Assembly: GCA_039583875.1 (NCBI GenBank)
Contig: CM077150.1
Location: forward strand, 184,950,375 to 185,014,374
Reading direction: 5' to 3'
Source of the DNA: Platanthera guangdongensis
Lineage: Eukaryota; Streptophyta; Magnoliopsida; Asparagales; Orchidaceae
DNA: 64,000 nucleotides
The position numbers and the translations under genes were made by a program. A model generated the notes under the pieces. It searched no databases. It was given only the letters and a program-made list of their open reading frames with translations, and was not told the origin of the DNA. Shown piece by piece: positions 35,033 through 46,410 of the stretch (position 1 is the first letter of the stretch; each line of letters starts with the position of its first letter).

Positions 35033-36396
35033 TATTGGAACATGCATTCTACATCTCTTGGTTTGAGAATAACAAGTCCTAGTTTGTATTTGATCTTGCT
35101 TGTCATGTGTTTATAATGTGCAGGAACTATAGGTTATGTACTCCTTAGAAGACAAGTCAAAATGATGATGATGGAACTCTTTCTGTTGCTTCCACGGGCG
35201 GTATCACTAGCACACAACACTCATGATGATCTCGAAAATCTCAACGATCATAACGATCTTGTCAATCTCGATGCCATCACTAACACCGGGTGGAATCACT
35301 ACCCTAGACGCCAACACTCGACACACATGATGGTCACCATGGTTTTTGATAAATCAAGTGCTACTGGCAAGTGTTACCTCTATTGCGCGCGCTAGTATTT
35401 GTGATAGAGAAGACAAGATTTTCAAGAAAGAAAAGGTGCCAAAATTGGAAGGATGGTATTAAAAAAGAAAGGAATTCCGCCTTGCGGTATCACTAATGCC
35501 GGGAAATATCTTTGGAAGGTCTACGTACGGAAGAAAAAGTTGCCTAAAAAGCTGATTTTCAAAGATGAAAAAGTTTCCTAAAGTAGTTATCGTCAGGCAG
35601 TAGTACTGTCGCTGGCATTAGTTTCCATTTATATAAAAGAGCAGAAGTCCTCCTTCCAATTAGATGACGGAGATCACAAGTTGAAGCCAGAATTATTGTA
35701 CCTATATAAAAGTAACTTTCGTGCAGTCAAGAACTCCTATCAATACTCGAAAAGGCCATGAACTCGAAGAAGGATTGTTCACACATATTTTACATAGAGG
35801 TCGTGCTTAATAACTACAATAACTTATGGAGCACCTTTGCCATCTTCAAGTTCATTATATTGAGGGAGTGTTTAAATATTCTTGAATTTCTTTTATAATT
35901 TATGATTATTGTAAAATTGTTGCAGGTAGGGACGACAAAGTCTTGCTAGGCTTAGGGGAAAATCATTTGGTGTGTACATCAGTTTCCTGGGTGGATTCAT
36001 CAATTCACCTCGCATTATGGTGACTATGTCTAGGGTATATCTAGGGTTGGTTTGAGGCCATATCTTGGAGAGATAGGCTAGAACTAAACAAACTTTAAGA
36101 GAAGGGTCTGTTTAGAAAACCAAAAGGTTTCTATTTCCGCCTCAATTTTAGGCGACATTGTGATTTCAGTATTGTAATCATCATTACTGGAATAAAAGTA
36201 TTTTTCTTTCATTGTATGTTCATAATTTTAATATTCTAAGTTCGAAGTGAGGAGAACTTCTATTACTAATGTCGATGATATCGATACCGCTGGAGCTAGG
36301 AACAAATGATCAGAATCTAACTATTTCTAATCCTTAAACTGAATTTTATTTAAAATCACTTATTAACCCCCTCCTCTAAGTGGTTTGTAAGATACA
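35033..36396 (+). repeat. Sirevirus-type copia LTR (another family)
   Basis: Starts TATTGGAACATGC and ends AACCCCCTCCTCTAAGTGG...GATACA. An ATTGG follows, as expected of the first bases of ATTGGTATC before the site is lost. Length 1,364 is close to families A and C. TATA box TTATATAAAAG at 35629-35639. Upstream are paired GCGGTATCACTA and GTAGTACTGTCGC stretches. No internal region follows. Confidence 0.6.
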
Positions 36397-36830
36397 ATTG
36401 GTTGCTCCCATTCACCACTTCCACTGATCGACCTCCATTGGTTGGCTCCTCAGCCGCCATCAGCCGGACCCTTCTGCCGTAGTCTAAATTTTGTTGTCCA
36501 ACTACATCAGACATGTAACTGCCGTGCCCCACATTAGGCATAAAACTCATTATGGGGTGAGAATAACTGAATCACATAATCGATGCACGCATTACTAATT
36601 TACTAAATATACGCATAATAAAATATGAAATGTCAGGATGCGTATAACAAAATATGTGTGATGGTCTGTGAATAGTAAATAATATGGTTACATTGTACAC
36701 ATAGCTATATTCATAATGAGTGTGTGTATAGAACATAAGTTGGGTATGGTGCACAAATAACTGCAAAACTACCAATAATATATAAATAAATTAGTTATGG
36801 TGTACGGATAGCCGTATAACAACCCTAGCC
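36397..36830. other. Unassigned
   Basis: A minus-strand frame of 64 codons (36550-36356) overlaps the LTR end and has no recognisable domain. No termini or repeats were identified. Confidence 0.3.
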
Positions 36831-37613
36831 TCTTATTTACAAAAATGCCACCGACAAAAAATACAAAAGGATCTCAGACCCTCCTTTCATTCGATCTTGA
36901 CTCCAACGTATAAGAGAGCTCCAAAAGAAACCTCGAAGAACTTCCTATGTGCTCGTAATAATCCTCAAAGATCTTTGAATACCTTCAAGGATCCCTCAAA
37001 GATCTCTAGGTGACTTTCAAGACCCTTAGAGACTTCCCTCCAAACATTACTCCCCATGCTCATTCCATCCAACACATACTCCATCCCGTGAACATATCAC
37101 TCCATGCATATTTCACCTAGTGCACACTACACTCTGTGTCCATTTCAACGCACGCATTGCATCTTGCTCCCAGCATCGACGCCATTATTCTAGACTCATC
37201 CACTCACTTTAGAAGATAATCCGCAGACTCTTGATCATGCTAAGTGCGCTACCTATGCTTCTAATTAGTAATGATAGAAGTCCCCAAAGCACCTAGAGCG
37301 CAGTGATCCCCACTATAACTTAGAAAATACTTAGCTCCATGAGCGGTGGTCAGTCACCCTCAGAGCTTCTTCTCCTTCTCTCCTTCTATAACTGTAACGA
37401 GAGATGACCTATCTCCCTCAAGTTCTTTCATCTCTTATAATAACATCAAAATATAGTGGAAGTTTGGTCGGCATAGCCCCGACCACGTGGTTTTTCATCC
37501 TTTTTTGGTGTTTTCTACATTAAAAATTCTCTTGTCAATCATCTCATCCTCGTAAGTGCTCGATCGCTTTCGAGCTAAGACAGTTCGATTTTTGACCGGT
37601 CTATCAGAGCTTC
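36831..37613 (+). repeat. Copia LTR fragment with primer-site-like end
   Basis: The wording GTGGAAGTTTGGTCGGCAT...CCGACCACGTGGTTTTT with a following TTTTCTACATTAAAAATTC is typical of the 3' part of many plant copia LTRs. GGTCTATCAGAGC at 37598-37610 looks like a decayed TGGTATCAGAGC. The left end is not defined. Confidence 0.45.
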
Positions 37614-37817
37614 GAGCTGACCTGCAATAATTTTAAATAAATAAATATAGTAATATATCTATAAGTTGAATATCTTGTATTATTAATTTGAAGTTTTTTG
37701 AAGTGGTTTTATAGCGCAAGACTTTCTATTTTAGATCTGTATGTGTTAGAGACAAAATGAAAGTGATGATTTGGTCTTACAAAGTTTGAATTATTTTCTT
37801 ATTGAGACAGGTATGAT

Positions 37818-38056
37818 TGTCAAATTAAAACTCATCAATGGATTCTCAAGATTTCATATTAATCAAGCACATTGATTACAATCTCTGTCGTCCAATATGA
37901 AAATATCTCATTCATCAAAGGAGAAGAACACAGATTCATGTGTTTATTACATAGAATAAATTATAATATTCTCTCTCTTGTAACCAATATAAATACTTCT
38001 TGATGTACAAGATTAGTGAATCAAGGAAAATAATATTTTCTCTAATTCTCATCTCA
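37818..38056 (+). repeat. 5' LTR of element D2
   Basis: Proposed start TGTCAAATTAAAAC and end ATCTCA, about 240 bases. TATA box AATATAAATA at 37986-37995. There is no 3' LTR to confirm the start; the end is fixed by the primer site. Confidence 0.5.
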
Positions 38057-38059
38057 TCT

Positions 38060-38071
38060 TGGTATCAGAGT
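38060..38071 (+). other. Primer-binding site of element D2
   Basis: TGGTATCAGAGT, one base from the copia initiator-Met site, three bases after the LTR end and one base before the gag ATG. Confidence 0.85.
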
Positions 38072-38072
38072 G

Positions 38073-38283
38073 ATGAACGATCCTACCATGCCAAGTTCTT
38101 CTTCCCTCTCTTCCCCTTCCCTTTCATTTTCTTCCTCAATCCCACCTCCTATACCTACAACTACTTACACACTCTAATCTCTACCTCATGTCACTCACTT
38201 TATCAATATTAAACTTGAAAAAGGGAATTTTCTCATATGGTGATCTCAGTTCCTCCTTATCCTCAAGCTTCATGATCTTGAAG
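38073..38283 (+). pseudogene. gag: N-terminal gag fragment of element D2
   Basis: ATG at 38073 overlaps the end of the primer site. A serine/proline-rich start leads to a stop, then VTHFINIKLEKGNFLIW, a copia gag pattern, a second stop and KLHDLEGY. The next residues (IDGTL) are found at 46411, on the far side of Sirevirus C. Confidence 0.75.
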
Positions 38284-38288
38284 GATAT
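38284..38288 (+). other. Target-site duplication GATAT, left
   Basis: GATAT immediately before the TG of Sirevirus C; the right copy is 46406-46410, immediately after its CA. Confidence 0.9.
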
Positions 38289-39751
38289 TGTTGGAACCAT
38301 TGTTTGTATTTGTGCTAGGTTCACTCGTAGGATGTATTGACCCCCATGTATAGCCTGGGTCCTTGTCTAGTCTTAGTTAGATCTTTTTAGGTCAGGTTTG
38401 TGCAGACCAGCATTGTAGTGGACTCAGACTTAGATTCAAAAAGATTTTGTGGATTATCTATATCAGTTCGACTATAGTCGAACTCAGCTCGACGATTGTC
38501 GATCTCCCATCGATGATCTCAGAGTCCTCTACTCTGAACTGAGCTCAACGATCTACGAGCTCAGGTCGACGATCTCGTGCTTCTCAGCAGTTATCTCAGA
38601 TCTATGATAGTGGTTCTCAGGTCGATCATCTCTTAACCCAGTTCGACGATCTCTGAACTAAGCTCTACGATTTTATGCTTCCTTCAGTTATTAGTTCTTC
38701 TCACATCGGTCAGAAGTATTTATTTTGGTTATGATAAATTATTTTAATGCAAATATATTCTGATAATTAATGCTGACATTCTCAAGGCTGATACCGTATT
38801 TCTTGAAGCATTAATTATGGTATTCACATAATATTTTGTAAATATAGTTATGGAAGTGCATTTATGATTGCCAGTCATTCTAGCCGTTGGGGCTCCTAAA
38901 TTCCTGCAGAGAATTATGTACTGTCTTGGGAATTCAAATTCATGCCGTTGGTCAGTCTGATTAAAGAGATAACTCAAAAGGAAAGAGAACAACAACAATC
39001 AGTCAGACAGTCAGTCAGTAAAGAATTTTGGTTTTGTTCTCAAGGGCTCTTGCATTGCTAAAACAAGGAAGAAGAAGAATTTTCTTAACACACAATTCTC
39101 TCTAGTCTTCTTCTTTACTCAGGCTTCAAAAGTCTACAGAGAGCTCAAATCAACATCATTCTACAAATCTAAGAAAGTTTGTTGAAGATCAACATCAATA
39201 TGAAGACTTACACCATGGACAAAGCTTCCATCTTCCTGAATCTAATCAATATCTCAGGAGGAGATTTGGCATCATCAAATCCACATAGTCTTCTCATTGT
39301 GTTTGAGAAAGATAAGACTGTCATCTATTTTTCTTTAACCTCTCTTGTACAGGGTTATTACTCCCTTCAAAAGTGAACTCCTTGGTGATAGGGCACCTGA
39401 TCAAAAACCTATTAGTTTTTAGGCACCTGATCAAAAGCCTGAAGGGTTTCTAAATCTATCTGAAGCAGATCTTGTGGTGATAGGGCACCTGATCAAAAAC
39501 CTAAGTGGATTCCTACCAGGGTGGTAGAAGAGTGGATGTACCCAGATTTGGGGAACCACTATAAAATTTCTTGTATCGTCTGGTTGCCTTGTGTTTTCTT
39601 TCTGTATTGTATTGTGATAGCTTTATGTGCTTTTCCCTCTTTCATATAAGAATCAATATTTTAATTCCGCAATAAATCTAAACAAATTTTTTAATACTCT
39701 ATTCACCTCCCCCCCCTCTAGACACTTAGGGATCACCCTAGATCCCAAGTA
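38289..39751 (+). repeat. 5' LTR of Sirevirus C
   Basis: Starts TGTTGGAACC. A palindrome-rich block at 38465-38680 includes TCGACGATTGTCGA (38489-38502) and GGTCGACGATCTC. Sirevirus-like GTGGATGTACCC and GGGGAACCACTATAAAA lie near 39533-39567. The end near 39751 is set by length and by the following ATTG. Confidence 0.85.
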
Positions 39752-41362
39752 ATTGAAGACATATCAGTAGGTGTACAAACAAGGCATCAATGCAACCATG
39801 ATGTGATGCATGCCTGTTTTCTCTCCCAAATTGAGCCTCAATCCATAACTGATGCTGAGCAAGATCCTCATTGGATCATTGCAATGCAAGAGGAGCTAAA
39901 TCAATTTGAGAGATGTAGAGTTTGGGACTTGGTTCCAAGTCCTAAAGGCTATCCAGTAATTGGAACTAAGTGGGTTTTGAGGAATAAGCTTGATGTCCAA
40001 GGTGTGATTGTGAGGAACAAGACCAGGCTTGTTACTCAAGGATATATGCAAGAGGAAGGAATTGACTATGATCAGACCTTTGCTCCAGTTGCCAGGCTAG
40101 AAGCTATAAGGATTTTTCTGGCCTATGTTGCATTCAAAAAGTTCACAGTTTATCAGATGGATGTCAAAAGTACATTCTTAGATGGAGAACTTAAAGAAGA
40201 AGTCTATGTTGAACAACTTCTAGGTTTTGTTTCTCCAACTCATCCCTCGTTTGTTTTCAAAATGCATAAGACTCTCTGTAGTTTAAAGCAAGCTCCAAGA
40301 GCTTGGTATGAGACCTTAGCCAGCTTTCTTTTAGGGCATGGTTTTTCTAGAGGCATGTTAGATAAAACCCTTTTTACAAAATTGCATCATGATAAAATTT
40401 TATTAGTACAAATATATGTAGATGATATTATATTTGGTTATACTGATCCCAAATTGTGCGAGAGATTTTCTAATCTAATGCATTCCAAATTTGAGATGAG
40501 TAGCATGGGAGAGTTATCTTATTTCCTTGGTCTCCAAGTGAAACAATCTCCTGATGGTATCTTCATTTCCAAATCTAAATATGCTAATGAGCTTATTAAG
40601 AAGTTTGGGATGGCTGATGCATCTTCTATGAAGACTCCCATAGCTGCCAATACTGTATTAGACACTGATGAACATGGAAAACCTGTTAATCAGACCAGGT
40701 ATAGGGTCATTGTTGGATCCCTACTATATCTAACAGCAAGCAGACTAGATATCATGTTTGCTACATATTTATGTGCTAGGTTCTAGGTGAACCCTAAAGA
40801 ATCCCATCTTATTTTTATAAAAAGGATTTTGAGATATATAAAGGGCTGTCCTAATCTAGGACTCTGGTATCCAACAGAGTCAGCATTTGAGTTGACTGGA
40901 TTTTCAGATGCTGACTATGCTAGATGTAGAGTGGACAGAAAGAGCACTTCAGGAACTTGCCAGTTCTTGGGTGATAGACTTGTGTCCTGGTTTTGCAAGA
41001 AGCAAACCTCTGTATGAACATCTACTGCTAAAGCTGAATATATGGCTGCTGGCAGTTGCTGTTCACAGATTTTGTGGATACAAAACCAACTCTTAGATTA
41101 TGATTTCAATCGAAATAATTCAACCATTTTCTGTGATAATACTAGTGCTATATCTATAGCACATAATCCAGTGCATCATTCTAAAACAAAGCATATAGAT
41201 ATAAGGCATCAATTCATTAGAGATAATGTAGATAAAAAGAAAATTAATCTAGACTTTATCTGCACTGATTTTCAAAGAGCAAATATTTTCACCAAACCCC
41301 TTGATGAAAAGAAGCACCTGTTCTTCCTGAATCAGCTTGGAATGATCAATGGGAAGGATTAA
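39752..41362 (+). pseudogene. pol: Sirevirus C reverse transcriptase and RNase H
   Basis: The frame starts in mid-protein ([16 protein letters not shown]) without its own start. Copia RT motifs are well kept: [21 protein letters not shown] with the first catalytic Asp, [11 protein letters not shown] with the other two, and [15 protein letters not shown]. Stops occur after YLCARF and after KKQTSV. RNase H follows with GFSDADYARCRVDRKSTSG, STAKAEYMAA, FCDNTSAISIAHNPV and the end FTKPLDEKKHLFFLNQLGM at 41362. The product would copy element RNA to DNA and remove the RNA. Catalytic residues look intact, but the missing N-terminus and stops make it inactive. Confidence 0.9.
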
Positions 41363-41765
41363 TTTAATTTTTGTCTTTGGTTTTTGGATATATTCTTAAA
41401 TCGTCGAACAGAGATCGACGATCTTGGAACTGATCTTGAGCTAAATCATCGACCTAAGTTTGACGACAGCTCTTGTGAAGACAAAAATCGTCGACCAGAG
41501 ATCGACGACTTTGCTTCAGTAAATTAATCTTCGAACTATGCTCGACTTTCAATTTCCGACTGAGATCAGAGACCAAAGATATTATTTGTTTATAAATTAA
41601 TCTTTGACCTAAGATTGATGTTTTCGATTTTATCGTCGGACGGAGATCGTCTTTTCATATTCCAAAAACCTATATGTAGGTTTCTATTCGATCTCTGTCC
41701 CGCGCTTTCATATTCTATTTTCCCTTTGACCTTGATCTCTTCTCTCTTGAGTCTACAGATCTTCC
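41363..41765 (+). other. Spacer with TCGACGA palindromes between RNase H and env-like frame
   Basis: Non-coding. It repeats CGTCGAACAGAGATCGACGA and AATCGTCGACCAGAGATCGA, and further TCGAC/GTCGA pairs, the same core as the LTR palindromes. It may hold the signal or promoter for the downstream frame; this is inference. Confidence 0.5.
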
Positions 41766-44700
41766 ATGGCGATTTCTGCGGCGATTCTCTCAGCGATGAA
41801 GTTCGACACTAGTTTCGACGTCGACTTCGAATCGATCAGTCACTGTGATCCTATTTTTCAAGAAATGTTACAGTTATGTGATGATCAGGGACTGAAGAAG
41901 TTCATGTCTACAAGGATCAAACTATCTGTTGCTAAGATCAAAGAATGGGTTTACTCTTCTTCAACAAATGACTCTTCAATGATCGGTTTCATTTCAGGAC
42001 AGCATGTGATTCTAAACCCTGCAATTCTTACCAAATTTTTTGAGTTGAAAAATGGAACAGACGCGCTGGAATAGGATAGTTCTGAGTATAGCAGGATGTT
42101 AATGGAGACTGTTCATGCTGAGGTCATCCCATCTAAGCTCTTAAAGAAGAATTTATTTGTTGGTTTTAAGTTCCTTGCTGATATTGTGGGCACGGTACTG
42201 CTGGGTAAGAATTCAGCCCATGAAAACATCAATAGGCAACAGTTTGTCATTATGTCAGCTCTAATTAATAAGAAGTCCATAGATTGGGCCAGTTTGTTCT
42301 TCGATTTGATTAAGATAAAGAACAGTAAGAAGGAAGTTTTCTTAGGAAGGATTCTGGGAATCTTCCTTCAGAAGAAAGCTCCAGAGCTACTGGTTTCCAC
42401 ACCCATAGCTATCAATGCAAGCAAGAGGTTGGACTCCTCTCTGTTTGGGAAGTGGGAGAGGTCAATTCAAAAGCCCTCCAAGGCTGGAACTTCCTCCAAT
42501 ATATCTGAGGACACAAGGGCTGTAACAGCCACTCCTCACCCTAATGAAGAAGTTCCTCCTCCTCCACCTCCAGCATCCCCAGTTTTCCCTCTTTCTTCAA
42601 CTACTCAGTCACCATTTACCCTTCACAATGTTGACCCTCAAAACCTCCACACCATGCCCTTTCCCAATTTTGACCTACTCTTACCTCACACATCTCCTTC
42701 TCGTCAAAATGATTTACCCATCAACATTGCAGACTCAACACCATATTCTCCACAAAATTCTTCCAGAAACTCCCCTATTCAGGTTGACATCATGACTGAT
42801 TTCACTCCTCCTCCCTCTCATCATTCTGTCTCAACTCAGACTCCAATTGAGTTTCTTCATGATGATCCCTCTTTCCTCTCTCATCTTCTGGAACTCCTCA
42901 TTCCAACTCTAAAATACTTGATAGCAGAGGCTATTTCACCTCTTGCTCAATCTATCTCCTCTCTTTCTGCCTCTCTATCTGCTTCCATTTCTGCTTCCTC
43001 TATCCCTTCTTCATCTAGGTGCCTGATTCCAGTTCTCACTGAACCCAGGCAGGGGGAGATGTCCAATAAAGATGCAGTAGGTTCAGCCTCAGCAGAACTT
43101 CAAGCTCAGTCTCCTCCAGCAGTACAGGAAGAAGAAGTTTTTCAGAAATTTTGTACAGATATAGTTTCTTATTCAGATTTGCTTATGTCAGATGAGGACA
43201 CTGATGTGTCAATCCCTAGCATTTCTAGTGGTTACTGCTTTATAAATCCCTCCATTTATTTACAATTCCTTTTCAATTCTTTCTCTATGTTTAGATCAGT
43301 TTGGATTCCAGTTGAGATAAATTCTTCCAAGGCCATGGTCTGTTATACCAGACCCATGAGTCCTTTAGTTGTGAAACAACTCTTGCAGATTCAGTCAACT
43401 CAAATTTATACAGTTATTCAGTCAGTTACAGTTTGTACAGATATGTCATCCCCTATGGCTGTTGAGCCTATGCTTGTTACAGAAGATAAGGATGAGCTTG
43501 ATGCTCTCTTAATTGCTGATGCACTGCTTGATCTAGTGGCTTCAGGAAATCTGGCCTTAGCCCTAGAGACATGTTTAATAAATCTCTGTGAGCCTTGTGC
43601 TCCTCTTGCTGAAATATATTCTATAGATATTGATCTAGTCCCAAGTCCACTTGGACCTTCCTATTCCATAGATGATAGTCCTCTTCCCTCTCTGGATGAT
43701 CTTATTGATCTTGACATTCAGGAAGAAGCTAAAGAATAAGCTGCTAAAAAGATTTATGATAAACAACTGAAGGAAATAAATGACCTATATGACAATCCTC
43801 CTGATTCATCTGATGATGATGAGGATGATGATTCAGAGGATGATAATTCTAAGAAAAAGAAAGTGTCAAAGAAAAGAAAAGCTACTCCCAAGGCTGCTCC
43901 CAAGCCAGGCAATACTAATGATACTCCTTACTACATCTTGAAAGGGATTACTTCATACCCTGGCATGGAAAGCTGGATGTGGCTATCTAAAAATGAACAG
44001 AAAGCGAGAAAGAAGAGCAGGAGATACTCACCTCCTCCTCAAAAGTTCAGAAGAGGTCCTCCTCCTCCTCCTGTTGGTGCTTCAGGAGCTGCTCCTCAAG
44101 CTTCTGATGCATCTTACAATCCTTCCTCTTTCTCTAAAACATATCAAAGGCAGGATAGATCTTCCAGATATCATTCCCAAGGAAGCAGTCAGCAGCATAG
44201 AAATCAAAGTTCTACAGAGCCCCTCCTTCTCTCCACCTCAACAACAAGTTCTTCCCAAGGTTTAGAAGAAAACTGCTTATCAGTCCAGAAGACATGATGA
44301 ATCTCATAAGCCCAAAGGAAAGTATAGTGTGGTTGCTCCTCCAAGATCTCTTTATTCTCAAAGTGATAAACAGCACAGCACAACAAGCTTTCAGTCTCAA
44401 TCCACTCAGTTCAAAGTAGTTACAATGTTGCCTCCTCAAGATGATCAGTCACCTATTGAATATGAAGTTGATCCTAACTTTAGGATGGCGAGGCTTCAAG
44501 AACTGATTGGTCTCTCTCAGATAAGAAAAGTTGTAGCAGAAGGAGAAGATCCATTTCGGTTTTCCACCATGTCATCCTATAGAGGAAAAGAGCTGGACAA
44601 ACTCCAAGTTAGCAAGAAAGTCTTTAATTCAGTTCAATATATGACATTGCATCTAGAAGCAATTGTGCCCAGGACTAGTGCTCAGACAACTATTGGTGGA

Positions 44701-44796
44701 CAAGACCTGATGACTTCTAAGGAGAATATACCAGATCCACTCAGAAAGATAATCTTTTCTAAAACCTCCTCTGGTCCTTCATCTGATAAACTATAG
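41766..44796 (+). pseudogene. Sirevirus env-like (third) reading frame, broken
   Basis: ATG at 41766 (MAISAAILSAMKFDTSFDVD) opens a frame of about 100 codons, closed by a stop after DALE. It continues from 42096 for 547 codons to 43739. The N-terminal third (LLKKNLFVGFKFLADIVGTV, SALINKKSIDWASLFFDLI) resembles the plant-transposon-protein domain often found in Sirevirus third frames. Next come a proline stretch (PPPPPPASP), a serine-rich part, and, after a stop at 43737, an acidic run (SSDDDEDDDSEDD) joined to a basic run (KKKKVSKKRKATPK) that looks like a nuclear-localisation signal. No convincing signal peptide or membrane segment is visible, so an envelope role is not supported here. Further frames run to 44796. 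Function unknown. Confidence 0.7.
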
Positions 44797-44934
44797 TTTG
44801 TATTTTTTAATGCTTAACTGATTATGTACAATGCATTGCTATAATATATCTGCTGATGTTATTTCATCCCTACAAATATTTATGGTCTTTGTATTTTTAT
44901 TTCTTTTCAGTTTTGTTTTTGAGTGACCTTACAC

Positions 44935-44948
44935 AAATAGGGGGAGAT
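44935..44948 (+). other. Polypurine tract of Sirevirus C
   Basis: AAATAGGGGGAGAT directly before the 3' LTR TG at 44949; identical core to the family A tract at 2392-2404. Confidence 0.85.
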
Positions 44949-46405
44949 TGTTAGAACCCTTGTTTGGATTTGTGCTAGGTTCACTCTTAGGATGTCTTGA
45001 CCCCCATGTATAGCCTGGGTCCTTGTCTAGTCTTAGTTAGATCCTTTTAGGTCAGGTTTGTGCAGATCAGCATTGCTGTGGACTCAGACTTAGATTCAGA
45101 AAGATTTTGTGGATTATCTATATCAGTTTGACTATAGTCGAACTCAGCTCGACGATCATCGATCTCCCATCGACGATCTCAGAGTTCTCTACTCTGAACT
45201 GAGATCGATGATCTACGAGCTCAGGTCGACGATCTCGTGCTTCTCAGCAGTTATCTCAGATCTACGATAGTGGTTCTCAGGTCGACGATCTCTTAACCCA
45301 GTTTGACGATCTCTGAACTAAGCTCTACGATTTTATGTTGCCTTCAGTTATCAGTTCTTCTCAGATCGATCAGAAGTACTTATTTTGGTTATGATAAATT
45401 ATTTTAAGGCAAATATATTCTGATAATTAATGCTGACATTATCAAGGTTGATAGACGTATTTCTTGAAGCATTAATTATGGTATTCACGGAATATTTTGT
45501 AAAGACAGTTATGGAAGTGCATTTATGATTGCCAGTCATTCTAGCCATTGGGGCTCCTAAATTCTTGCAGAGAATTATGTATTTTATTGGGAATTCAAAT
45601 TCATGTCGTTGGTCAGTATGATTAAAGAGATAACTCAAAAAGAAAGAGAACAATAACAATCAATCAGACAGTTAGACAGTAAAGAATTTTGGTTTTGTTC
45701 TCAAGGGCTCTTGCATTGATAAAACAAGGAAGAAGAAGAATTTTCTTAACACACAATTCTCTCTAGTCTTCTTCTTTCCTCAGGCTTTAAAAATCTGCAG
45801 AGAGCTCAAATCAATATCAGTGTACAAATCTAAGAAATCTTGTTGAATATCAACATCAATCTGAAGACCTACACCCTAGACAAAGCTTCCATCTTCCTGA
45901 ATCTACTCAATATCTCAGGGGGAGCTTTGGCATCATCAAATCCACATAGTCTTCTCATTGTGTTTGAGAAAGAGAAGTCTGTCATCAATTTTTCTTTAAC
46001 CTCTCTTGTACAGGGTTATTACTCCCTTCAAAAGTGAACTCGTTGGTGATAGGGCACCTAATCAAAAACCTATTGGTTTTTTGGCACCTGATCAAAAGCT
46101 TGAAGGGTTTCTAGATCTACCTAAAGCAGATCTTGTGGTGATAGGGCACCTGATCAAAAACCTAAGTGGATTCCTACCAGGGTGGTAGAAGAGTGGATGT
46201 ACCCAGATTTGGGGAACCACTATAAAATTTCTTGTGTCGTCTGGTTGCCTTGTGTTTTCTTTCTATATTGTGCTGTGATAGCTTTATGTGCTTTTCCCTC
46301 TTTCATATAAGTATCAATATTTTAATTCCGCAATAAATCTAAACAAATTTTTTAATACTCTATTCACCCCCCTCTAGAGTAAATTCTATCTATCCCTCAC
46401 TTTCA
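44949..46405 (+). repeat. 3' LTR of Sirevirus C
   Basis: Starts TGTTAGAACCC and ends CTCACTTTCA. Palindrome block at 45125-45330, with TCGACGATCATCGA at 45149-45162. The last 30 bases after CCCCCTCTAG differ strongly from the 5' LTR end. Confidence 0.9.
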
Positions 46406-46410
46406 GATAT
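46406..46410 (+). other. Target-site duplication GATAT, right
   Basis: Matches 38284-38288 exactly. Confidence 0.9.

Larger units (their letters stand above)
38289..46405 (+). mobile_element. Sirevirus C (Ty1/copia with env-like frame), internally deleted
   Basis: Complete ends: 5' LTR 38289-39751, 3' LTR 44949-46405, 5-bp duplication GATAT on both sides. After the 5' LTR only ATTG of the primer site is left before the sequence jumps into reverse transcriptase, so gag, protease, integrase and the start of RT are deleted. RT and RNase H, a long env-like frame, and a polypurine tract follow. A third frame 3' of RNase H plus LTRs of about 1.4 kb identify the Sirevirus group. In the first 108 bases the LTRs differ at six positions, so the insertion is not recent. 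Confidence 0.9.

Noticed and set aside
42544..42795. Second frame inside the Sirevirus env-like region
   Set aside because: Out-of-phase shadow of the proline/serine-rich segment.
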